A stretch of 64,000 bases of DNA, taken from NCBI RefSeq assembly GCF_002160055.1, contig NZ_NFJV01000006.1, positions 1-64,000 on the forward strand, read 5' to 3'. Shown here in pieces: positions 56,144-62,849 of the stretch; within the stretch, counting starts at the first letter, position 1; each line of letters starts with the position of its first letter. The translations under genes were made by a program, and so were the position numbers. The notes beneath the pieces are model-generated. The model saw nothing but the letters and a program-made list of their open reading frames with translations, made no database searches and was not told where the DNA came from. Source of the stretch: Mediterranea sp. An20 (GTDB lineage Bacteria > Bacteroidota > Bacteroidia > Bacteroidales > Bacteroidaceae).

Positions 56144-56175
56144 TTTGGATGTTTAGGGATAAAAGCATATATTTG
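56144..56175 (+). promoter_or_regulatory. Bacteroides-type promoter for the structured RNA / AT-rich operon
   Basis: TTTG at 56144-56147, 20-base spacer, TATATTTG at 56168-56175 followed by C. It is one of the best promoter matches in the window and points at the structured segment that follows. Confidence 0.8.
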
Positions 56176-56179
56176 CAAG

Positions 56180-56408
56180 CGAAGTGCAAAGCGTTGCCTT
56201 CGAACCTTTTTTGTGAGATAAAAAATTGTAAGAAGCGTTGTGCTTCATTCTTGTTCTTGAGAACCTAGGAAATTGTCGAGATACACAAGAGTGGCACAGT
56301 CGGTTCCTACGCTGGTTTCCAGCGTGGGTCTGCTGTCTATTCCATTAGTGTATCGGGTTTTCCTAGGACCTTCAAGAACGATGAATAGCACGCAGTCCTG
56401 CGCTTTTT
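56180..56408 (+). ncRNA. Probable structured RNA or attenuator leader before the AT-rich operon
   Basis: Three structures follow the promoter. First, CGAAG-T-GCAA-AGCG-TTGC-C-TTCG (56180-56202) with a T-run behind. Second, a long imperfect hairpin over about 56235-56393: TGTGCTTCAT with ATGAATAGCAC, GTTCTTGA with TTCAAGAAC, CCTAGGAA with TTCCTAGG, GATACAC with GTGTATC, and an apical CACGCTGG-type stem CTACGCTGG/CCAGCGTGG. Third, CGCA/TGCG followed by TTTTTTT (56402-56408). The next gene starts 48 bases later. It could be a separate small RNA or a 5' leader with attenuation. I do not recognise a known RNA class, and no reverse transcriptase lies nearby, so a retron is not supported. Confidence 0.6.
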
Positions 56409-56455
56409 TTATGTTTAAAATTCTTTGGGGACTGGAGGAATAATATTGTGGAAAA

Positions 56456-57013
56456 ATGAGATTTCGTTGTTTTTTGTTGTTGGCGATATTGGCGATATTG
56501 CCGATTTTTGTGAATGCGCAGGCGAATCGTTTTGATCAGCCTGCTGAAATGCCTGTTATTAATACCTATGTACCAATTCCTTCAGAAATGTTTATGCTAA
56601 TGAAAGCAATGGCATCAAATCCTGAAGTAAGAGAAAGATTGAAACAGCAGAAACTTTTAGAAGAGCGGCAAAGGCTTTTGAAAGAACAGGAACTTGCGGA
56701 AGAACGAAAGAAAATTTTTGAAAGAATGGCTGATAAACAAGATTTTGAACGATATATTCAATTGGGAATGGAATGTTTGAAGAAAAAACAAATTACTAAA
56801 TTCCTAGATTATGCACACGCGGCATTACATTGTGGTCATTATGATGCTACATTATATTATAATTTAGGCATTGCTTATATGTTATTAAAGAAAAAGCGTA
56901 TAGGGAAGAGATGGTTAAAGAATGCAGCTGAATATGGATTGAGGAAAGCTAATGAAGCATTGTATGCAATTAAACAGAAACATGCTTTATCTTATGATTG
57001 GTTTATATATTAA
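56456..57013 (+). CDS. Exported coiled-coil protein with TPR/Sel1-like C-terminus, unrecognised
   Basis: The 185 residues start with a signal peptide (MRFRCFLLLAILAILPIFVNAQ). A charged coiled coil follows near 60-95 ('RLKQQKLLEERQRLLKEQEL'), then helices like TPR or Sel1 repeats: 'RYIQLGMECLKKKQITKFLDYA', 'HYDATLYYNLGIAYMLLKKK' and 'WLKNAAEYGLRKANEALYAI'. First of six closely packed genes with much lower GC than the flanks. Function unknown; the helical repeats suggest protein binding in the periplasm. Confidence 0.78.
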   Translation: MRFRCFLLLAILAILPIFVNAQANRFDQPAEMPVINTYVPIPSEMFMLMKAMASNPEVRERLKQQKLLEERQRLLKEQELAEERKKIFERMADKQDFERYIQLGMECLKKKQITKFLDYAHAALHCGHYDATLYYNLGIAYMLLKKKRIGKRWLKNAAEYGLRKANEALYAIKQKHALSYDWFIY

Positions 57014-57026
57014 TTCCCTTTATTTT

Positions 57027-57473
57027 ATGAAAGCATTTATAACTATTTGTCTGTTGCTCGTTTCTGTTTGTTTAAGCGGGCAGAATTATACTCAAAAGTA
57101 TAATAAACTTTTGGAACGAATAGAGTTTTTTGATTCTTATGGTTCTATGGTCGGGTATGCAAAATACAATTCATTATTGGATCGCATTGAATACTATAAC
57201 GCTTACGGGAATTTGTTGAAAACGGAAAAATATAATGGAACGCTTAACCGTAAGGATGTACAAGACCAATATGGAAACTCTAAAGGATACGAAAGGAAAA
57301 ATGGAATTTTGAATCGTACTGAGGGCTATGATTCTTATGGGAATCAACAGTATTCTAAAAAGTGGAATGATATGCTTCAACGATATGAAATATATGATTC
57401 TTATGGAAATATGATTGGTTATTATAAATGGAATCAATTGTTGGAGCGATGGGAGTTTGTACGGAATAGATAA
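57027..57473 (+). CDS. Exported protein made of five 22-residue YD-like repeats
   Basis: After a signal peptide (MKAFITICLLLVSVCLSGQ) the 148-residue protein consists almost wholly of repeats about 22 residues long: 'LLERIEFFDSYGSMVGYAKY', 'LLDRIEYYNAYGNLLKTEKY', 'TLNRKDVQDQYGNSKGYERK', 'ILNRTEGYDSYGNQQYSKKW' and 'MLQRYEIYDSYGNMIGYYKW', each followed by N, then a half repeat 'LLERWEFV'. The pattern LxR.E.YD.YGN.xGY.K(Y/W)N recalls the YD repeats of Rhs and teneurin shells, but here it is a small free-standing protein. A beta-solenoid or sheet is likely. Start ATG at 57027 is 13 bases after the preceding stop. Confidence 0.78.
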   Translation: MKAFITICLLLVSVCLSGQNYTQKYNKLLERIEFFDSYGSMVGYAKYNSLLDRIEYYNAYGNLLKTEKYNGTLNRKDVQDQYGNSKGYERKNGILNRTEGYDSYGNQQYSKKWNDMLQRYEIYDSYGNMIGYYKWNQLLERWEFVRNR

Positions 57474-57490
57474 TAATTTGTGAGTTTATT

Positions 57491-58186
57491 ATGAGATTGT
57501 TCTTCATCTGTGTATTGTGGGTTATATATCCATTTGTGGCCTTTGCACAAAGTAGTTATAGCTACAGACAAGCCTGTCAAGATTTGGATAGGTTGGATAA
57601 CGCTATGGTTGATATGATAGCATCCTTTACTCGTTTTCCTTGGAATCATCAAAATACGATTGTGGTATTCAATCAGTTGAAGAAACAGAATAAAGCCTAT
57701 CAGGCTATTCAGACTATGAGATATGATTCTAAGATGTTGAGAGGGTGGGGGGATTATCAAATTACGGCTTTTTTCAACCGGGTGGATAAAATGCAGGCTG
57801 TTGTTGATGTATATGAAGAGTTGTTAAGAACGATTGCAGGATATAATTCGGCAGGAATAGAGGGACCTGAAATGGAAATATTATTAGAACCTTTGCTTTT
57901 AGATAGCGGCTGGTATAAAAAGAAATTGGATGTTGCTTGTGAACATGCTTATTTTGTGGAATATGGATTCGGCGATTTCAAAATGATGTTCATTAAAAGC
58001 ATACTTCCCGCTAACGATTATCGAAATATGAAATATAACAATATTGAGGTGACGTTCACATATGAAGGCTATGCAGGTGGAGGTAGCTGGTATGTAGGAG
58101 GAAATAAATATCGGATGATACAGTTTAAGGATGATGAGAACACTCAATATTATCGTGTGGTAAAAGCGAAATCTGAGAAAAAATAG
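57491..58186 (+). CDS. Exported protein of unknown function, 231 residues
   Basis: Signal peptide MRLFFICVLWVIYPFVAFAQ is followed by a helical part ('YRQACQDLDRLDNAMVDMIA', 'VVFNQLKKQNKAYQAIQTM', 'VDKMQAVVDVYEELLRTIAG') and a C-terminal beta part rich in aromatic residues ('YVEYGFGDFKMMF'-like segment, 'NIEVTFTYEGYAGGGSWYVG'). I do not recognise the family. The gene is 17 bases after the repeat-protein gene and shares the AT-rich codon use of the group. Confidence 0.72.
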   Translation: MRLFFICVLWVIYPFVAFAQSSYSYRQACQDLDRLDNAMVDMIASFTRFPWNHQNTIVVFNQLKKQNKAYQAIQTMRYDSKMLRGWGDYQITAFFNRVDKMQAVVDVYEELLRTIAGYNSAGIEGPEMEILLEPLLLDSGWYKKKLDVACEHAYFVEYGFGDFKMMFIKSILPANDYRNMKYNNIEVTFTYEGYAGGGSWYVGGNKYRMIQFKDDENTQYYRVVKAKSEKK

Positions 58187-58242
58187 TTGTTAATGTTGCA
58201 TGCTGTTTTTACGGTAGTCAATGATCTTATATATTTACTATC

Positions 58243-59568
58243 ATGAAGAAGATTCCATTTAATTTTGCTTTATTTTATGTCTCCTTATTATCAGTTATTT
58301 CGACTGCCTGTGAGAATCAATCCATTGAAAAAATGAATTTTGAAGAAGATGGTCTGAAAGTTGTGTATAAGGGTAAACAATCAGGTGCTTCTATAGATTA
58401 TATTATTAGCTATGAAGGGATAATATTACATTCAGAAAATGTCTTTTTAGTGAGTGAGGAGGAAAAAACCTTGCCTTTGCTGAAAAAGCAAGAAGCTTTT
58501 GATAAAGTAGATACAATAGCATATACTTGTGCTTATACAGGTGTTTTAGATTTTCATTATATATTGAAGTCTAAGGATGGAATTTTGGCTGATAGTGCTA
58601 AGGTATTAGCTATTCCTAATTTGTTCAGTAAGAATGATTCAAATTCAAAGTTTGCACAGCTTCTAACAAATGGATATGGAACGATTAAGCATGGGGATTA
58701 TTTTCAATATTTCCCACGAGCTAAGTCTTTTTTAGTTCGCAATAAGATTAGGAAAGACGATGATTTCATAGAACGAATGGCTTATATAATGTATATAATT
58801 TTAAATAATGGCCATGAAAATCTTTATGAGTTGAGTGAAGTTAGAAAAGTAAAAGAGATGCCTAATGAGCCTATTGTAGTTCATACAAATATGGATTATG
58901 ACTATTTTTATTTATTGGCAGTGGATAAAGAAAATAACTTGAAGACTTTTGCTGAATCAGAAATTGTGAATGGTTTTAAACAAGGTAAAAGAAATCAAGC
59001 TGTTGGTGATAAATATCTTACTCTTGTTCCTATATTGCATAATCCTTATGCTTCTGGAGAGATTTCTTTGTTCCTGTTAGGGATAAATGAAAACTGGGAT
59101 TATGATTATTATCCAGTAGGAGGAATCGTTATTGATAATGTAGCGCCTATATTATTGTGGGAAAATCCTGCTCTGCAATTATTTTCTGTTAATGCATATC
59201 CAGTACATGGTGCCCTTGAAAAGTTTAAAGACTATTATGTCAAATTTCCAGTGAGTTTATATCAATCTCAAATTAAAAATGTAACATGGGGGAACTTTGA
59301 GGGGAATAATTATTGGGGGTATCCAATAGTGTTTACTGTTAATATAGCAGAGATCGGAGATTTGAGTTCTGTGATTTTGCAAGGGAATCGGTATAGAATA
59401 GATTTGTCAGAGGCATTTCGTAAAAATGCTTTTGTTTTTGAGCATCGTTTGCCACGGTTAAATGTGGGCGATAATTATATAACAATTCAGTTTGAAGATA
59501 GAATGGGAAATGTTTCTTCTGGAGAAATTAATATAAGAACCGAGTCTATTCGCAATGAAGAAATGTAA
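58243..59568 (+). CDS. Putative lipoprotein of unknown function, 441 residues
   Basis: The N-terminus MKKIPFNFALFYVSLLSV is followed by STAC, a plausible lipobox with Cys23. The mature protein is beta-rich: 'GLKVVYKGKQSGASIDYIIS', 'IVVHTNMDYDYFYLLAVDKE', 'GGIVIDNVAPILLWENP' and a last Ig-like stretch 'VGDNYITIQFEDRMGNVSSG'. The 'VIDNVAP' turn is common at starts of extracellular Ig-like modules. A small internal part 'FIERMAYIMYIILNNGHENL' is helical. Unrecognised family. The next gene's possible first ATG overlaps its end by 14 bases. Confidence 0.74.
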   Translation: MKKIPFNFALFYVSLLSVISTACENQSIEKMNFEEDGLKVVYKGKQSGASIDYIISYEGIILHSENVFLVSEEEKTLPLLKKQEAFDKVDTIAYTCAYTGVLDFHYILKSKDGILADSAKVLAIPNLFSKNDSNSKFAQLLTNGYGTIKHGDYFQYFPRAKSFLVRNKIRKDDDFIERMAYIMYIILNNGHENLYELSEVRKVKEMPNEPIVVHTNMDYDYFYLLAVDKENNLKTFAESEIVNGFKQGKRNQAVGDKYLTLVPILHNPYASGEISLFLLGINENWDYDYYPVGGIVIDNVAPILLWENPALQLFSVNAYPVHGALEKFKDYYVKFPVSLYQSQIKNVTWGNFEGNNYWGYPIVFTVNIAEIGDLSSVILQGNRYRIDLSEAFRKNAFVFEHRLPRLNVGDNYITIQFEDRMGNVSSGEINIRTESIRNEEM

Positions 59569-59617
59569 ACTAAAAATACATTTAGCAAAAGCACAAGAGA
59601 TGAAAAGAATTGATAAT

Positions 59618-60349
59618 ATGAAGTTTATAAAGATGGAGGAACTTGCTTGTATTATGTTGTTTCTATTATGTAGCAATGGAGGACAGGCGAAAGTATTTGA
59701 GAAAAGTAGGATAGATGTTTGTTGTTTCAATAATACGTTTGAAGATGACGTAAGAAGCAATACAAGAGAATATTCAGTTAAAGAGTGGATAAATTATGAG
59801 CTTGCTAATGCTTTTACTTTAAGTGTCCCTAATACAGTAGAGCTTAGAAATAAGAATGATTTATATTCGCAGGAGGTAAGGGATATTAGATGGCATGGTT
59901 ATAGAATCAACTTGGATAATATTGTATTTCAACAAAAAGGGCTTGCTATGAATTCGCCTGAAGCATTTGAAACGTATTGTAGGATTTTGGTGAATTATGA
60001 AAAAGGAAATACAGGAGATTTTTATAAGGCAACAGAATATGAAGAATTTGGGGCAGAAGGAATTTTTTATTTACAGAAGTCTGTAAAGCAAGGTAATGAA
60101 GCTGCAGGAAATAAGATTATAGGAGAACCAGGGGTTTGTTGGATAAAGATTGGTAATATCTATGCACTGGAAATTGAATATGTGAGGAGTGGGACAGAAG
60201 ATAATCCTGTTCAAGTATATACATATTCTTTTTTCAATAATGATGAAACTGTCACCTTAACATTGTCTTATTGGGTGGAGGATAGAGAGAAATGGGAAAA
60301 GGATTTTCAGAACCTTGTTCGTACATTCGCTTGGAATAAATTGAAATGA
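59618..60349 (+). CDS. Exported protein of unknown function, 243 residues
   Basis: From ATG 59618 the protein begins MKFIKMEELACIMLFLLCSN, a signal-peptide-like start; an ATG at 59555 would add 21 residues and overlap the previous gene. The body has 'WINYELANAFTLSVPNTVELR' and 'VRDIRWHGYRINLDNIVFQQ', which resemble the start of small beta-sheet domains that bind or present ligands, and ends with 'LTLSYWVEDREKWEKDFQNL'. Similar patterns occur in PsbP-like and other small secreted proteins, but I cannot assign it. Start choice is uncertain. Confidence 0.68.
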   Translation: MKFIKMEELACIMLFLLCSNGGQAKVFEKSRIDVCCFNNTFEDDVRSNTREYSVKEWINYELANAFTLSVPNTVELRNKNDLYSQEVRDIRWHGYRINLDNIVFQQKGLAMNSPEAFETYCRILVNYEKGNTGDFYKATEYEEFGAEGIFYLQKSVKQGNEAAGNKIIGEPGVCWIKIGNIYALEIEYVRSGTEDNPVQVYTYSFFNNDETVTLTLSYWVEDREKWEKDFQNLVRTFAWNKLK

Positions 60350-60363
60350 AAAATGAGTGACTG

Positions 60364-61431
60364 ATGATGGATAATACGATTTTATTATACAACAATGCTT
60401 TGAATCTGAATTTGAAGCAGGCAATGAATGACACCAATGACGTGCTTTATAATATGCAAAGCTTAAAGCAGTTTCAATGGAATATAAATCAGATTCAGAA
60501 GATGAAAGATGGAGCACAAATGCAGGTTAATATGGCGGCATTGGCTTTATGGAGGAATTTTGTATTAGGTGAAGGTAGCATTGGAATAACATTATTTCGG
60601 AATATTGTTAGGAAATATTATAGTCTAAAAGATAGTGATATAATTAAATATGAAACTTTTCGCGAATGGATTAATAATAAAAAGCAATGGTTTTATATTA
60701 CTAACTTGAATGTTATAAAGCGAAAAGGAGAATGTTTCTCAATAGAGGGTGTAAGTGTGCCATATTGTATTGATTATGATTCTAGGCGCATAAGAAATGT
60801 TAAGGATATACCAGAGTTAAAAGATGTTTTTTACGATGCAATGGCATTTAACGATATATCATATTTTGAAAGATGCTCTGCTTATGTTTATCAATATTCC
60901 TGCTATATTGATTTCTTAAAAGAAGCTGATCGTCCTAATTTCATTTATGTAGTACAAAATGAATTCACGACCTGGAGTTGGAATTTAGTGAATTTATTGA
61001 ATGGGCGGCAAATAAATAAGTTGTTGCAAAATGATGGTTTCTTTGCACAAATGGGAATCAACAACATTAGAGAGACGTTGAATCACCTGCAAGAAATAGT
61101 CGGCACATCTTTTGAAATAACAGAGGAAATGAGAAATGAAGTGATAACGAGATTGGAACGGAAAGGCATCTCTTTGTATTCGTACCTTCCTATGACAAAA
61201 GATTTCATTTTTCAACACCAAAATGAATTGGATTGGAAAGTTATCCAAAAAAATCCGCGTATTCAATGGGATTGGGAACTGATTAATTTGTATCTTCGTA
61301 AAGTGAAAGAAACCGTCAGTGAGGATAGGAGAAACGAATACTTGTTGGGCTCAAAGGCTATGTATGAGGCAGTTGAGGGTTATCTGAATGACGAGATTTT
61401 AAGCGACATAGAAAAATTGTACGATATCTGA
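60364..61431 (+). CDS. Unrecognised cytoplasmic protein with W-D-W repeats, 355 residues
   Basis: No signal peptide. The N-terminal 55 residues are helical and Asn/Gln-rich ('LNLNLKQAMNDTNDVLYNMQ'). The rest includes 'FVLGEGSIGITLFRNIVRKY', 'EFTTWSWNLVNLLNGRQINK' and 'NELDWKVIQKNPRIQWDWEL', a phrase like the 'W..LS.NP.I.WD.I' repeats seen in some large phage and viral proteins. It is the last gene of the AT-rich group, 14 bases after the previous one, and the only one without an export signal. Function unknown. Confidence 0.7.
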   Translation: MMDNTILLYNNALNLNLKQAMNDTNDVLYNMQSLKQFQWNINQIQKMKDGAQMQVNMAALALWRNFVLGEGSIGITLFRNIVRKYYSLKDSDIIKYETFREWINNKKQWFYITNLNVIKRKGECFSIEGVSVPYCIDYDSRRIRNVKDIPELKDVFYDAMAFNDISYFERCSAYVYQYSCYIDFLKEADRPNFIYVVQNEFTTWSWNLVNLLNGRQINKLLQNDGFFAQMGINNIRETLNHLQEIVGTSFEITEEMRNEVITRLERKGISLYSYLPMTKDFIFQHQNELDWKVIQKNPRIQWDWELINLYLRKVKETVSEDRRNEYLLGSKAMYEAVEGYLNDEILSDIEKLYDI

Positions 61432-61439
61432 CAGTATAT

Positions 61440-62495
61440 GTGATAAGCAATAAACTGCAAATATGGACAGATAGAAACGAGTGTGTAGAAGCCACCGCTC
61501 CCGTCATCATCTCTGCCAGTCGTTCTACGGACATCCCGGCCTTTTACGCCAAATGGTTCTTCAACCGGCTGGAGAAAGGCTATTGCGTCTGGTACAATCC
61601 TTTTAATCGGCAGCAGAAGATGTATGTATCGTTTGCCCGATGCAAAGTCATTGTCTTTTGGACAAAGAATCCGAAGCCGATACTTCCTTATCTGCGTGAG
61701 TTGGACGAGCGGGGCATTCATTATTATTTCCAAGTGACGCTGAACGACTATGTACAGGAGGGCTTTGAACCAAATGTGCCTGGTGTGGAGGAAAGGATAG
61801 AGACATTCCGTGCGCTGTCGGAGAGGATAGGGCATGAGCGGGTGATTTGGCGGTTTGACCCGTTGATGCTGGCGCCCGGCATGACACCGCGCACCTTGCT
61901 TAGCCGCATCTGGAAGATTGGCAACCGGTTGAAGGGCTGCACGGACAAACTGGTGTTCAGCTTTGTGGATGTAAGAGCCTACCGCAAAGTGCAAAGCAAT
62001 CTGGTGAAGGAAACCGGGGTGTTTACGAAAGAAGATGTGGAATCGGCAGAGATGGATGCAGTGCAGAGGGTGGAAATCGTAGATGGTTTGGCGAAGATGC
62101 GGGATATCTGGGCTTCGGAAGGATGGAATATCCGTCTGGCTACTTGCGCGGAAGAAATAGACCTTGACAGATATGATATAGAGCACAACCGTTGCATAGA
62201 CGGTGAACTGATGGAGCGTATTTGGAGCGATGACCGGGAGCTGGTGTACTACCTGCATACGGGCAAGCTGCCCGAACCGGATTTGTTTGGTGGGATTCCG
62301 GATATACCGATTGAAAGGAAGAACCTGAAGGACAAAGGGCAACGCAAGGCCTGCGGTTGCATGGTGAGCAAAGACATCGGTATGTATGATACTTGTCGGC
62401 ATTTTTGTGTGTATTGCTATGCTAACACAAGCAGGGAGTGTGTGAAGAAGAATGCTGCAAGACATTCGGATGAAAGTGAAAGTTTAATAGATTGA
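61440..62495 (+). CDS. DUF1848 family protein with C-terminal radical-SAM-like cysteine motif
   Basis: The 351-residue protein opens with a GTG at 61440 and the family motif 'VIISASRSTDIPAFYAKWFF', followed by 'CVWYNPFNRQQKMYVSFARC', 'VIVFWTKNPKPILPYL', 'YYFQVTLNDY' and 'VIWRFDPLMLAPGMTP'. Near the end are 'KACGCMVSKDIGMYDTCRHFC' and 'CVYCYAN': Cys319, Cys323 and Cys326 form CX3CX2C, the iron-sulfur motif of radical-SAM enzymes, here at the C-terminus as is usual for DUF1848. Activity is not known. GC content returns to that of the core genome here, so it may not belong with the AT-rich genes although the gap is only eight bases. Confidence 0.87.
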   Translation: MISNKLQIWTDRNECVEATAPVIISASRSTDIPAFYAKWFFNRLEKGYCVWYNPFNRQQKMYVSFARCKVIVFWTKNPKPILPYLRELDERGIHYYFQVTLNDYVQEGFEPNVPGVEERIETFRALSERIGHERVIWRFDPLMLAPGMTPRTLLSRIWKIGNRLKGCTDKLVFSFVDVRAYRKVQSNLVKETGVFTKEDVESAEMDAVQRVEIVDGLAKMRDIWASEGWNIRLATCAEEIDLDRYDIEHNRCIDGELMERIWSDDRELVYYLHTGKLPEPDLFGGIPDIPIERKNLKDKGQRKACGCMVSKDIGMYDTCRHFCVYCYANTSRECVKKNAARHSDESESLID

Positions 62496-62501
62496 TGTAT
62501 T

Positions 62502-62723
62502 TTGGATAAGAACCTATTTAAAAATTGCTTTAAGAACCGTTTGAAAGGTGTGCTCTTCGGCCAAGTTGTTGGGGATGCTTTGGGTCTGGGTACAGAATTT
62601 ATGTCCCGTAAAGATTTGTCTGAAGAAACAGGTGACGGGGATAGAAGTAAAGGAAGAGAAGGTACTGCTGAAGTATCATTGTGGAATTCGGTATTAAAGA
62701 CGGTTGGGAGAGTGAAGGCTTGA
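62502..62723 (+). pseudogene. N-terminal fragment of an ADP-ribosylglycohydrolase
   Basis: The frame (TTG start at 62502) reads 'NRLKGVLFGQVVGDALGLGTEF', the conserved N-terminus of DraG/ADP-ribosylglycohydrolase proteins (GxxxGxxxGDALG.xxEF), then loses similarity after about 40 residues and stops at 73. Full proteins have about 250-300 residues and need later Asp motifs that are missing. I call it a remnant. A 26-bp imperfect direct repeat flanks it (62475-62500 and 62711-62736). Confidence 0.72.
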
Positions 62724-62732
62724 TAGATTAAT

Positions 62733-62804
62733 GTATCATTCTGTCTTCTTCCTTTGCTTTTTCCGTTGTCGGAAGAGTACAAGGTTGGGATGACAGAATG
62801 ATAC
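62733..62804. terminator. Inverted repeat after the RND permease gene
   Basis: GTATCATTCTGTC (62733-62745) pairs perfectly with GACAGAATGATAC (62792-62804), with a 46-base centre. It lies 45 bases beyond the permease stop on the minus strand and just past the hydrolase fragment on the plus strand. A terminator is likely, though the loop is long. Confidence 0.55.
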
Positions 62805-62849
62805 CGTATTCCTGATATATATCCTTCTTAGTTGGCTGACAAACTTCTG

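Noticed and set aside
55752..56178. Minus-strand frames reading repeated RILNLYL or FENPKPL peptides
   Set aside because: They are translations of the 21-bp tandem repeat in two frames; no start signal or flanking coding pattern.
56180..56408. Retron msr-msd RNA
   Set aside because: The long hairpin is suggestive, but no reverse transcriptase is encoded within 5 kb; the only one in the window is the intron maturase at the far left end.
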